DNA of 64,000 nucleotides from Punctularia strigosozonata HHB-11173 SS5. Taxonomy: Eukaryota > Basidiomycota > Agaricomycetes > Corticiales > Punctulariaceae. Of this stretch, positions 24,524 to 35,776 are shown piece by piece. Made by a program: the position numbers and the translations under genes. The DNA lies in contig NW_006767435.1 of assembly GCF_000264995.1 (NCBI RefSeq), positions 1,884,531 through 1,948,530 of the forward strand, written 5' to 3'. The notes under the pieces were generated by a model. It saw only the letters and a program-made list of their open reading frames with translations, did not search any database and was not told where the DNA came from. Position 1 is the stretch's first letter, and each line of letters starts with the position of its first letter.

Positions 24524-26012
24524 ATGTCTGTCTTGGACACTACGACACATGCGTCCAGTAGCTTGCAGGGCTTCTATGGGTGGACAGATACATTGAAGGG
24601 GGTATACTACGGACCGGGTTCCGTCTCCACCGCGCTCCCCAAGTTGCTTGAGACCCTAGGAGGGAAACGGGCGTTGGTTGTGACCGGGAAAAGCCTCAGA
24701 GAGAAGGTATGGCATGAATTTGGGCCTCTGACACTTCTCAATATATTCGACTCAGACGGACGTCATCAGCAAGATCGAAAACATTCTGAAGGAACGGAAC
24801 GCCTATGGCGCTACGTTCTCCGATATTGGACAGCATGCACCGATCTCGGGCATTCGTGGCGGCATCAAGGCATTCAAGGAAGCTGATGCAGATATCATCG
24901 TCTCCGTCGGTGGTGGATCCCCTGTCGATGCGTCGAAGGCGATCATCTACATGCTCCAGGAAGAGCGCGGTGGAAACTACGCACGTCAGATAGCCATACC
25001 CACCACGCTGAGCGCGGCGGAGTATACTGTCGGAGCTGGCTTCACGAACGACGAAGGCGTAAAGACGGCTGTGAGCTCGCCGGAACTCGCACCCGCTGGG
25101 ATTGTCTTGGATGCCGAGCTTACTTTAGCTACTCCAGAGCGCCTATGGTAGCCTTCTTCGTTATCATGATGCGTCATATCACCTGGCTCACGCGTTCACA
25201 GGCTCTCTACGGGACTTAGAGCTCTTGACCATGCCGTTGGTAAGCACCCGTCCCTCTATTGCGGTGTCATGACTGATGCGGATCGCAGAAAACTTATATC
25301 GTCCTCTGGTCCCCCCTCCGATCAAGTACCTTTGCTATGCTGCCCTCACCGACCTCTTCAAGTATCTTCCTCTGTCCAAGGCCGACCCAGGCTCAGTGGA
25401 GATCCGGCAGAAGCTCCAATTGGCTTCGTGGATGAGCTTGTGGCCGCTGAAGTTGGAGAAGTATAGGTCGGTGCCAGCATGCACCCTGTCGAACCATGAC
25501 TGATGTCAAGTACTGTTAGTGCGTTGGGCTTGTCACATGCTCTTGGTCATAAGCTGGGCGCTGCGTACGGTATCCCACACGGCATCACCTCTGTGCGCGT
25601 GGCTTTTGACCTCATGAAGTCACTGGTCTGATGTTCGAAACAGTGCCTCACCCTCGCGCCGGTCGTTGCACTCAAGGCTGAGACCGCGTCGCAAGAGGAC
25701 AAGGAGTGGTTAGCGAACACTCTGTTCTATCTGCGTGAACCCACCACCGGGTCCATTGACGGCGACATACGCAGGCTTTCAGTACTGATCAGAACGTAAA
25801 TCCATCTCCGTTGCTGCCTGTTCGTGGAATCTTCATACTGATTATTGATGGTCATTGACAGGCTGGTGAATGATCTCGGCTTACAGTCGGACTTGGCGTA
25901 CTACAAGGTACCAACAATTGATGTTCCCGGCATTGCCGAGAAAGCGATGGGAGGTAAAGACGATCCTTCTTATCCGAAGGTTGTCGATCTCTTGCGGTCT
26001 TTGTATCCGTAA
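24524..26012 (+). CDS. Iron-containing alcohol dehydrogenase / maleylacetate-reductase-like, copy 1
   Basis: Reading from 24524: MSVLDTTTHASSSLQGFYGW, YYGPGSVSTALPKLL, RALVVTGKSL, then DADIIVSVGGGSPVDASKAI (NAD-binding GGGS), QIAIPTTLSAAEYTVGAG, LSTGLRALDHAV, LGLSHALGHKLGAAYGIPHG and SYPKVVDLLRSLYP. All four expected metal ligands are present: Asp 25227-25229, His 25230-25232 region, His in LSHALGH, and His in IPHG (25578-25580). The set of motifs is closest to maleylacetate reductases, which act late in aromatic-ring catabolism, but a general alcohol dehydrogenase is possible. About six introns. It is convergent with Hsp20 copy 1 and has an inverted partner at 49315-50794. Confidence 0.85.
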
Positions 26013-26203
26013 AGACAAGGGAGGATATTTCCTTAGCAACTTGTTTCATCGGTCCAATTCCCGTAGCCTGCATGTTGAAGCTGATATCCGATGCAAGAGA
26101 ATGTATTATGATGCTATTGCTACATGATGGGTTCCGATATTAGTGACTGGGTATGCGGTGAATGGGTGATGTCGTCAACAAGACCAGAGCGGGTGTTGCC
26201 AGC

Positions 26204-26729
26204 TCATGCAATCGTAATCTTCTTCGGCGCGGCCTCAGGCGCCGACTTGGGGAATGTCACCGTCAACACCCCGTTCTCCATCGACGCCTTGATCTCCCCG
26301 TCCTTGATGCCCTGCGGCAGCTGCAACGAACGCGAGAACTTTCCGAACCGCCGCTCCCGTACAGCGTACCCGTTCTCGTCATGCTCGCTTGAGACCTTGC
26401 TTTCGCCCGAGATCGTCAGCCGATTGTTGTGCACGTCGATGCTGACATCTTCCTTCTTCAGGCCGGGCAGCTCGAACGTCGCGGTGACGGTGTTGGAGTC
26501 TTTGTTTTCGTGCAAGTCCATCCTGAGAAGCCACTGTCAGCATCGTGGTCTAGAAACTTGCCGAAGCGAGCATTACATACCTTGGCCGGAGTGGACCTGA
26601 TGCGGCGCCTGGCGAACGCTGGACTTGGCCACCGTTGTTACTCGTCCGCGCGTTGAACGCCTCCTCGAAGAGACGATCAAAGTCGGAGGGAGTGAAGACG
26701 GGCTCGTACCAGAAAGTGGAAAGCGACAT
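26204..26729 (-). CDS. Small heat-shock protein Hsp20, copy 1
   Basis: Two exons (26581-26729, 26204-26522) and a 58-nt intron. The N-terminus MSLSTFWYEPVFTPSDFDRL is followed by the alpha-crystallin domain (MDLHENKDSNTVTATFELPG, LKKEDVSIDVHNNRL, AVRERRFGKFSRSLQLPQGI, ASMENGVLTVTFPK) and ends APKKITIA. The product is an ATP-independent holdase chaperone of the cytosol, about 155 aa. The coding region and about 240 bp of promoter are almost identical to copy 2 in inverse orientation. The promoter carries a heat-shock element and TATA box and is split by a transposon 239 bp upstream of the ATG. Confidence 0.93.
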
Positions 26730-26831
26730 GGTGATGAGGATAAGTGGTTAGTGAGGTAGAATCGAGTGCGCTGAGTAGATGATTGTTTGTTGTTTGTGTT
26801 TTCTGCTGAGCGGGACAGGCTACCACTGGCC

Positions 26832-26879
26832 CCTTATATGCGTCCAGAGCATCTCTTCCACGACGTTGAGCGAAATTTC
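26832..26879 (-). promoter_or_regulatory. TATA box and heat-shock element of Hsp20 copy 1
   Basis: On the minus strand CATATAAGG lies around 26832-26840, about 105 bp before the ATG. The inverted GAA/TTC pair GAAATTTC at 26872-26879 is a heat-shock-factor core. A further TTCGA-rich stretch lies at about 26930-26960. Confidence 0.6.
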
Positions 26880-26967
26880 TCGAGCCACACGGAAGTATCT
26901 TGGTGACGTCGGAAGAGGAGCAAAGCAATGTCTCGAACGGGATCGAAATCTCGAGACGCTTCGTTTA

Positions 26968-26993
26968 CAGTGATCCACCGTTCCTCTGGACAG
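26968..26993 (+). repeat. Left terminal inverted repeat
   Basis: 26 bp starting CAGTGATCC, next to TA at 26966-26967. It pairs with 28327-28352 with two mismatches. Confidence 0.85.
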
Positions 26994-27403
26994 CACCACT
27001 CCCTTGGACACGGGCTAATTTCTCCACATCGCCTGACTCTTTCCTCTTGATTATTTATATATATATACATCCAATGGATCCTCACCATCTCTTGTAGCCC
27101 GATGGACAATATGTAGTGTTTTACTCGAATGAAAAATCGGAAACACCATGGTGGCTGTGCTATTCAATCTTTATGTGGGCTTTGAGGTGTTTGTGAGCTA
27201 CTGTACCACAAATCAGTGTACATATTCAGACTCTACAGTGCTGAAAGCACTATCTGCAACTGAGCTCATGAGGGTACATGTATTAATGGGCCCAATATCG
27301 CTCCAGGTTTCTGCATGCTTCGGCGGAGCAGCAGCTAAGGCAGCCATGTGACTGTCGATTAACCTCCGAAAACGGTTTCCCGCGCTCACACCGGCAACTA
27401 CGG
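26983..27403 (+). repeat. Direct repeat, left copy, bordering the sequence gap
   Basis: About 420 bp, repeated from 27695 to about 28113 (offset 712). The two copies are identical except for a few one-base indels in the last ~40 bases next to the gap. Confidence 0.85.
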
Positions 27404-27694
27404 NNNNNNNNNNNNNNNNNNNNNNNNNNNNNNNNNNNNNNNNNNNNNNNNNNNNNNNNNNNNNNNNNNNNNNNNNNNNNNNNNNNNNNNNNNNNNNNNN
27501 NNNNNNNNNNNNNNNNNNNNNNNNNNNNNNNNNNNNNNNNNNNNNNNNNNNNNNNNNNNNNNNNNNNNNNNNNNNNNNNNNNNNNNNNNNNNNNNNNNNN
27601 NNNNNNNNNNNNNNNNNNNNNNNNNNNNNNNNNNNNNNNNNNNNNNNNNNNNNNNNNNNNNNNNNNNNNNNNNNNNNNNNNNNNNNNNNNNNNN
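27404..27694. other. Assembly gap (291 N)
   Basis: A run of undetermined bases inside the MITE-like element. The sequence before the gap reappears directly after it. Confidence 0.99.
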
Positions 27695-28113
27695 CCTCTG
27701 GACAGCACCACTCCCTTGGACACGGGCTAATTTCTCCACATCGCCTGACTCTTTCCTCTTGATTATTTATATATATATACATCCAATGGATCCTCACCAT
27801 CTCTTGTAGCCCGATGGACAATATGTAGTGTTTTACTCGAATGAAAAATCGGAAACACCATGGTGGCTGTGCTATTCAATCTTTATGTGGGCTTTGAGGT
27901 GTTTGTGAGCTACTGTACCACAAATCAGTGTACATATTCAGACTCTACAGTGCTGAAAGCACTATCTGCAACTGAGCTCATGAGGGTACATGTATTAATG
28001 GGCCCAATATCGCTCCAGGTTTCTGCATGCTTCGGCGGAGCAGCAGCTAAGGCAGCCATGTGACTGTCGATTAACCTCCGAAAAGGTTTCCCGCGCTCAC
28101 ACCGGCAATACGG
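27695..28113 (+). repeat. Direct repeat, right copy, bordering the sequence gap
   Basis: Repeats 26983-27403. It starts immediately at the last N, which is typical of two contig ends that overlap but were not merged. Confidence 0.85.
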
Positions 28114-28140
28114 CAAAGTCACAAACGGCGTGGGAAAACC

Positions 28141-28158
28141 GCTGTCCAGAGGAACGGT
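28141..28158 (-). repeat. Internal copy of the element's terminal repeat
   Basis: The complement of this 18-bp stretch is identical to 26977-26994 inside the left terminal repeat. It may be an older end, or the end of a second element nested within the first. Confidence 0.7.
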
Positions 28159-28326
28159 AAAGTGGCTGTGAGGGGGTCACCCGTATTATGGCTCTCAGAT
28201 TTTTTTTAGGATACCTACTACTCCAAAAATATTTGGGTAGATGGGCAGGATGTACAGCTAACTAATAATGCTAATTTAAAGAAGAACGAGAGCTCATGGG
28301 AGGAGCAACGCGCAGTACAATTTTTC

Positions 28327-28352
28327 CTGTCCAAGGGAACGGTGGATCACTG
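28327..28352 (-). repeat. Right terminal inverted repeat
   Basis: Its complement starts CAGTGATCC and is followed on the plus strand by TA at 28353-28354. Confidence 0.85.
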
Positions 28353-28569
28353 TACCACGTGTGACGTACGTCAACTTGGCGCGGCGTTGAGCGCGAAACC
28401 AAACACTGGTCAACAGAGCCGCTACTGCTACTTAGCAATGCTAAGTATGGTCGCGCACGCAACGTGTCCGAGAAGGTCCATGAATAAGGTGAAGCTGTAC
28501 TATACATCCAGCCGGTAGTCTGAAAACCCATCTCGAACTCAGCGACATCGAAGCATAAGTACGCATCCA

Positions 28570-29549
28570 TTAACCAAGGTAATGCAAAATAAGCCAGAAG
28601 CAAAAGAAAGTGAATATAGCTCCAGCGAAGAAGATATACATGTCCTGGGTACTGCGCGGGAGTAATAAGTGACACTCAACGAAGGACAGTTGGGTTTGGG
28701 AACTCACCTTCTCCTCTCAATCCATCCAATGACATCTCTGCTCAGACCGAGCGTGTTCGCAGCGTCCAAAAGCCGGCGTTGCGTCCCTTTCAGCATATTC
28801 CGCTGGTCTACCAAGTTGTCCAGCACTTCCCTCCCCTGGGCGATAAAGTCATCGAGTTGGCTATGTGTTTGTTGCACAAAGGAATGTTCCCGCAGAGCAT
28901 GGCTTTCACGAAGAGAGCTGATACCGTCGTAGCTATTGGGATAATTGGGGGTTGGCGTACGGAAGGGGGACTCTGAGACGTCAGAGGCCGTGAGGGATGA
29001 CGACACTCCAGGAGGGCGGCGATATGTTGCTGACGAGGAGGGTCCTGCAGCTGTGGATGTAGAAGCTCCTGAAAGGAGCTCTGCTCGGTCGGCAGCTTCT
29101 TTCTATAAGGAAAATGAGCATAAAGTGGAGGTGCGCGCTAAGGAAGACCTACTTGCGCCTTCCATCGCTCGAATTCAATCCTGAGTTCGTTGTAGTCTGA
29201 GCGGAACTTTGTTACGCGCCTATAATGCGTTGTGAACCGTGGTGAGCCCTTGATATTCACCAGGGGTAGTACGGAACTCGCACATTTGTGCCTTTTCCTG
29301 CTTCACTTTGATCAGCTCCCGTTTCGCCATAGAATCATAATCGTCAATTGTCCGCTGCATTGCAGCAAGCGAAGCGGATATCTGCCCTGGCATGCATGTC
29401 CTTCAGATTTGACACGTACGTATACTACGCGTTTTCCATATGACACACGTACCGAGGAGCGAAGCGGACGCATCTCCGCTCTTCAGCCTTTCAAGGTCGG
29501 CTTGTATCGAGTTGGTCTGTCGGACCCCAAGGGTATATAGCGAGTTCAT
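28570..29549 (-). CDS. BOS1: Bos1/membrin-type Qb-SNARE
   Basis: Start at 29549 (MNSLYTLGVRQTNSIQADLE). Later exons read ISASLAAMQRTIDDYDSMAK, RSDYNELRIEFERWKAQ, then the SNARE helix (HSQLDDFIAQGREVLDNLVD, QRNMLKGTQRRLLDAANTLG, SRDVIGWIERR) and, after a last intron, a C-terminal anchor (MYIFFAGAIFTFFCFWLILH, YLG). The arrangement and the QRxxLKGTQ motif are those of Bos1/GOSR2, which acts in ER-to-Golgi vesicle fusion. The anchor needs the splice into the frame TQDMYIFF, and this frame runs cleanly to a stop at 28570. At least four introns. Divergent from the P5B ATPase gene, 498 bp apart. Confidence 0.9.
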
Positions 29550-30047
29550 AGTGAACTGTAGTCCGAGTGAGCCGCCAATGTAGGTATCAAGAAGGCCTGC
29601 TGTGTGTGGACGGGAAGTGACAATGTGACGATAGTGGCGGTAAGCAAGGGTGACAGAATGTGACTTATTTAGTAACACAGTTACTCCTGAACTGACGATC
29701 AAGCACTGCGGAATTTGCTTGCATTCATGCCCCGTCACGGCGGCATCAACCAAGTTTATGATGCTGTCACTGATATCTGGACCAATATGGAAAGGTTTGT
29801 TGACGTCAGTCCACTTCATCCGGCATCCCGCCTAAGCAATTCCTTACAACCACGAATTGCATAACGGCGTTAAACCTAGTTCGGTGGGCTGCCTTGACAT
29901 TTCGGTCAACTCATAGTCTTTACATAAGGTACATATCCAAATCCATCATTCCAGCGACCGGTGTTGACGATACCAGCACAGGGTGCAATATCTGTCAGGA
30001 CGGCATCGGAGTCTATACCGCTCAGTACCATTGGGTCGAGGTCGAGC
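29550..30047. promoter_or_regulatory. Divergent promoter of BOS1 and the P5B ATPase
   Basis: About 500 bp with no other gene. No clear TATA box was seen for either gene. Confidence 0.35.
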
Positions 30048-33000
30048 ATGCCTGAGGGCCGCCCAATATCGCCGTCAAGGCGCCGGTCGCACGATTATAC
30101 AGAAGGTGCATCCGCCGGCGATATCGACGATGTGCTCGCATCCCAACGGCGCTCGAGACGCGACTCCGCGCATAGTACTTTCTACGACGATACGGATGCC
30201 GGCATTTCGGGAAGCGTGTTCGACGGACCTGGACACGCTGCCGTCCCGAGCAGCGTAACGCGCATGAGAAGTGGAAGTTTGCAAGGCTGGGGGCGGAGAA
30301 GGAGCATGGACCGGAGGAGGAGTGGCGAAAGCACGAACCGAAGTTTGGGCAGGAGATCATTGAGTAGGCGCTCGAGTCGGGATGACCAACTTGGATCGGA
30401 CCCGGATGCAGTGTTCGTGGATGATGAATCGGACGAGGACGAGGACGAGGACGTGCGCGTGAGGACGAAGACGCGTCCCCAAGAACCTGCAAGAGGTCTA
30501 CTAGGGAACCTGTCGCATATGTTCCGTGCCTCATCAGAGCAAGAACGCCCCCCTTCACTATCCCGACGGTCATCTCTCTCAAGCCGCACCTCACGGCGCT
30601 CTCGGGCAGAGGAGGTCGAAGACGAAGATGAACGATGGGGCTACTCTTCAGGCGAAGAGGACTCGGAAGCGGAAGATATGCGCGAAGATGCTGGTGATCT
30701 CGATTATGGGTCGTATCCGCCTTCTCCCAGCGCATCTCTACCGCTTCTGTCCGCCGATCCGATCTTTGGCGGCGAGTCACGCATTGACATAGGCGATACC
30801 CTCGAGGACTTGGACTCCCCACCACCGGCTGGTCCGCCCAGTAGACAGACACTCTACGTTGCCGACGAAGATGCCCATATTCGATTTGTTGGTTTCGAGA
30901 CCTCTCCTACCCGGCGATGGGCATGGAGGCTTTGCTGCGTGCTCAGCCTTGGCATAGTCGCGTTGCTTGGCCGTTGGTTTCCTCAGATGTGGCTCCGCTT
31001 CGTCACTCGAGAGAAGGCCTTCACCGGTGCGGAGCTCATAGTTGCCGAGGTGAGCATGCGGTCAAGGCTGCTTGATTTGCGAGTTAAATGAGAATGGCGC
31101 GGAGACGGCTTACAGGGATGTTGCTATCTTTCCGATCCGGCATATCGACTATCCATACGACATATTATCCGCGTTCACATCTCCGGGTCCGGATGCTGGA
31201 GCTCGATCGACGAACGGAAACGGGAAAGCTCCGGCAAGACCATCCGTGACACGCACATCGACGACATCAGGCTCCTCCAGCGGTTCCAGCGGGATTCTTG
31301 GCGAACTGACGGTATTTGACTACCGGTATGCTAGGTATGCACTCAACCCTCGTACCGGGCTATGGGTCGCGGTAAAGTATGTGGCCTCTTTCGCCCGCGC
31401 TATGTTTCTTACTCTGGTGTTGCTGCAGGGATTGGCGTGACCCTCGGTGGAACGGGCACAGCGCGATCTTGCCTGGCTTAGACAGCAAAACTCGCGAACA
31501 ACGAAGGTTATTATTCGGAGAAAATGAAATTGATGTTGAATCCAAATCTGTGGGGCAGCTACTCGTCGAGGAGGTGAATATACATAAACCGGCTTCTACT
31601 GGTTCACTAATCATTTACCTGCCAGATTATCCACCCATTCTACGTCTTTCAAATTGTCAGCATCGGCCTATGGTCCATTGATGACTACTACTACTATGCA
31701 TTCTGCATAGCACTGATTTCCGCGCTCAGTATATCTAATACACTCTTCGAGACAAAGAAGGTCGAGCACATTCGCCGGATAATTTGGCGACGCTAGTTTC
31801 TGACATTTTCCACAGACAATTGCTAGGATGAGGGAGATGTCACGTTTTTCCTGTCCGGTGCATGTCCTTGTGAATGGTTCATGTACGGACCAGCTGTTGT
31901 TGCTATGATCCGTGATCGCTGAGCTGGCCTACATAGATGTAGAATTGGACTCAACAGCGCTCGTCCCTGGAGATATTATCAACATCACGGCTTCGCACCT
32001 TACCTCCCTCCCTGCTGACATGTTCCTGCTCTCGGGAGATGCCATCGTGAACGAGTCGATGCTAACTGGTGAATCGGTCCCGGTGTCGAAGGTTCCCGCC
32101 AAAGATTCAGACTTGAGCATTTGGAAATCGAGCACAGATCTGGCCAAAGAGAGTAGTGGCAGCTTCCTTTACGGAGGAACGAGAGTAGTGCGAGTCAGGG
32201 GGGATATGGCAGCAGATGGAAGTCAAGGCGCAGCGTTGGCTGTTGTTGCGAGGACTGGTTGGTACTAGAGGTGGTTGTTTCGTCAGGACTGGCTAACCTG
32301 TTTTCGCATTTTAGGCTTCGCAACAACTAAGGGCGCTCTGGTACGGTCCATGTTGTTTCCCAAACCGATGGGCTTCAGCTTCTATCGGGATTCCATCCGG
32401 TTCATTCTAGTCCTTACTGGAATCGCGGGCCTTGGGTTCTTGGCCAGCGCAGTGCAGTTCGTCCGCCTGGGTGTAAGATTGTTGTGCCGTTATGGAAAGG
32501 AGGACAACTACTGAAACCCCTCCTACAGGTCCCATGGCATACGATCGTCGTTCGTGCGCTAGATCTCGTTACAGTTGTCGTCCCACCAGCCCTTCCTGCA
32601 ACGCTCAGCATTGGCACCAGTTTCGCGATAGGGCGTCTGCGCAAACATGGCGTGTTCTGTATCTCCCCTAACAGGGTCAATGTCGCTGGCAAGGTCAACG
32701 TCTGCTGCTTCGACAAGACCGGCACCCTCACCGAAGATGGTCTCGACATTCTTGGCGTACGACCCGTGGACCGCGCTATGGAACGCTTCGGAGAACTCAT
32801 CGAGGATATACGTGACCTTCCGGCTCGCGATGACAAGGAAAAGGCGAGGTTCTTATACGCACTCGCGACTTGCCACTCCCTGAAAGTCGTGGATGGAGAA
32901 GTGGTGGGAGATCCACTGGACGTCAGAATGTGGGAATTCACCAATTGGGAGATCGAGGAGGGAAGCGTCACTAGTGCTGGAACAGGGGTAATCAAGGGCG

Positions 33001-35363
33001 GGAAGACCGGTGAATCTCGACCCGCTGCACTGGTACAAACTGTGGTCCGTCCTCCAGGTGGGGGAGCGTTCAGAGTCGAGGATGCGCTAAAGGGTAACAC
33101 AAGGGTGAGTACTCTTCAATTCATGTGCCGCATATGTCTGATCTAAGAGGCGCGATAGCGCACCCACTTTTTGGAACTCGGTGTGATCAGGACATTCGAT
33201 TTCGTCTCCAGCTTGCGTCGCATGAGCGTCATAGTTAAGAGACTGAAAAGCAACAGTATGGAAGTTTACGTTAAGGGAGCTCCCGAGGTTATGGCGGAAA
33301 TCTGTAACAAGGACTCCTGTACGTCTGTATCTGCTTCTCGCCTTTGATTACGCTAACAGCAAGGGCAGTTCCCCAGGATTATGATGATCTGCTGCATTAT
33401 TACACGACACGCGGCTACCGCGTCATCGCCATGGCCGGCAAGAGCGTTGAGGGCTTATCATGGTTAAAAGCTCAAAAATTGAAACGGTACGTTTACAGGA
33501 CTGCATGCCTCCGCTCAGGGAGCCATAACTTATGACGCTCTACGTTATTCAGGGAGCAGGCGGAGTCTGGATTGAATTTCCTAGGTTTAGTCATATTCGA
33601 AAACAAACTGAAGCCCGGAACAGGTCCCGCTATCCAAGCTCTCAGGGAGGCTCATCTCGCTTGTCGAATGATCACGGGTGACAATCCGCTAACGGCTGTA
33701 AGCGTCGCTCGCGAGTGTGGACTCATCAAACCCGCAGCATATGTTTTCGCTCCGCGCTTCGTCTATGGTATGGGTATCTTGGTTCCAATGTTAAAACTTA
33801 AAACTCACGCCAGGCCACAGGGAATGCGTCATCACCTTCGGCACAGCTAGAGTGGGCGTGCATGGAAGAGATAGCTTGGAAACTGGATGATTATGATCTC
33901 AAGCCGCTCACACCTCCGCCGCACCACACGGTGGAAGCTGACGAGATTGACTACCACGACTATTCGCTGGTTGTCACTGGCGACGTATTCCGGTGGTTGA
34001 TCAACAACGCTCCGTTGGAGACATTGCAGCGCGTGAGTATCGCGCTCATGTAGTTGTCTGTTGTGAGACCGGACCTTGACGTGGATTCTAGATGTTCGTT
34101 AAGACGCAAATATTCGCACGCATGTCCCCCGATGAGAAGAACGAAGTTGTCGAGCGTCTGCAAGGCCTCGGCTATACCGTATTGATGTGCGGTGATGGTG
34201 CAAACGACTGCGCGGCACTGAAGGCTGCGGATGTCGGGGTGTCCCTGTCGGAGGCGGAGGCATCGGTGGCTGCCCCCTTCACGAGCCGGACGCCTGACAT
34301 AACCTGCGTGCTTGAAGTCATCAAGGAAGGAAGGGCGGCCCTCGTCACAAGCTTCAGCTGCTTCAAGTACATGTAAGTGATTTTTTGCGAGTCGTAGGAT
34401 CTCGATGTCCTGACTGGTTTTCGTCCAGGGCGCTCTACTCTCTCATACAGTTCACCACGATCACGCTTCTATATTCGTTCGCCTCCTCATTGGGCGACTT
34501 TGAGGTGAGCCTGGTCCATTACCTATTAGCTTCTTGCTGAGTTGATCGTAGTTTCTGTACATCGACCTGTTTATCATCATACCGGTCGCGGTGACTAGTA
34601 TGTTCGCGCCGTGCGTGGCTTCGTATGCTGTATTAACCCTTTATCACAGTGGGCCGCACACTTCCGTACGATCGCATACACACAAAACGGCCCACAGCAA
34701 GCCTCGTGTCAAAGAAAGTCCTGGCGAGTATCGTTGGTCAAATCATCATAACCAGCGCCATCCAGTTTTGGACCTTCTTCTGGGTCAAAGACCAGGACTG
34801 GTGAGCTTTCGGTGGTGCCACTAAGTTGTGACACTGACCGTGCCCCATTGACCATGTCCCAGGTATATCCCACCAGCAAAACCAGACCCCAACTCCGATG
34901 ACAATCACCTGAAGGCGACCAATTACGAGAATACGGTACTATTCCTGGTATCGTGCTTCCAGTACATACTGGTTGCCGGCGTGTTTAGCATCGGCCCGCC
35001 TTACCGCAAGCCAATGTGGACGAACCGTACGCGGTTCTGTCATTCGCGCGTTTCAACACCATACTGATCTTGACTCTAGCTCTCCTTATGCTCTCCCTCG
35101 TCGGTCTTGCACTCTTCAACCTCTTGGTCTTGCTGCGACCTCCGCAAGCATTGGTTGTTATCCTAGAACTCATGCCCATCCCTTCCTCCGCCAGAACGAC
35201 ATTACTCGGCCTCGTCATCCTCAACGTTGCCCTTTCGGTGGCATCCGAGCGGTGGGGTACCGTCCTTGTTACTCGGGCTATCAGCGCACTGTCTTCGTTG
35301 CGGCAGACAAAGCGGCACCGGGATGGTAAAGTGTACAAAGCCGTCGAGGGGGGGATGCGATAG
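30048..35363 (+). CDS. YPK9: P5B-type cation-transporting ATPase (Ypk9 / ATP13A family)
   Basis: First in-frame ATG at 30048 ([14 protein letters not shown]). A cytosolic, Ser/Arg-rich and acidic N-terminus leads to [15 protein letters not shown] and the first membrane segment. Family motifs: TGES in the actuator domain (32065), PPALPAT in TM4 (32583-32603, the P5B signature), the phosphorylated Asp in [11 protein letters not shown] (32712), TGDNPLTA, and [11 protein letters not shown] (34191). Four or more C-terminal membrane helices follow ([20 protein letters not shown]). P5B pumps sit in vacuolar/lysosomal membranes; animal ATP13A2 exports polyamines and yeast Ypk9 protects against Mn2+. 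More than ten introns. The splice near 31883-31935 (GTACGG...ACATAG) is needed to keep the frame before [11 protein letters not shown]. Confidence 0.9.
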
Positions 35364-35776
35364 TCGTGGAGGATATTATCGCCCCGGCCATGTATATAGG
35401 CCTAGATGGGTACCAGACTCTGTTGCCTTGAAACCCGGAAGCGGTGTCGTGATGGTAGTAGGCGGCCGACGTGGGTTGCCCGACCATCACGAAGTCGGTG
35501 TAAACATCTAATGGGATTAGAAGCGGAGTCTGAATTCGAACACTCTCTGGTCGTGATGCGACTGATGTGGCTGCAACGGCCTTCAGTATATCGACAGTGC
35601 CTCACTGGTCTCTTTCCCCGCCCACCACCTGCTCCCCCCCTTGGTCTGACGAGCCCTGTGGGCCATTTCATTCCTTTGTTATCTTTCGTCGACGGCTAGC
35701 ACGTCGAGCCCGAGCCGGCCTCTCTCTTCAATCCACGTTCCCCAGCCCAACACTCGCCTCATAGCAACAAACAATA
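35364..35776. other. Intergenic region
   Basis: About 410 bp between two genes on the same strand: the ATPase 3' region and the promoter of the surface protein. A pyrimidine-rich stretch lies just before the next ATG. No other signal. Confidence 0.4.

Larger units (their letters stand above)
26968..28352. mobile_element. Non-autonomous Tc1/mariner-type element (MITE-like) in the Hsp20 copy 1 promoter
   Basis: The ends are 26-bp inverted repeats with 24 matches: 26968-26993 (CAGTGATCCACCGTTCC...) and the complement of 28327-28352. Each is flanked by TA (26966-26967 and 28353-28354), the target-site duplication of Tc1/mariner transposons. No transposase is visible. As assembled it spans 1,385 bp, including 291 N and a duplicated stretch; if the duplication is an assembly artefact, the true length is about 670 bp. 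Removing the element plus one TA joins GCTTCGTT to TACCACG, which lines up with uninterrupted sites at Hsp20 copies 2 and 4. Confidence 0.8.

Noticed and set aside
27213-27821. Minus-strand frame spanning the N gap
   Set aside because: Open only because undetermined bases cannot contain stops; not evidence for a transposase.
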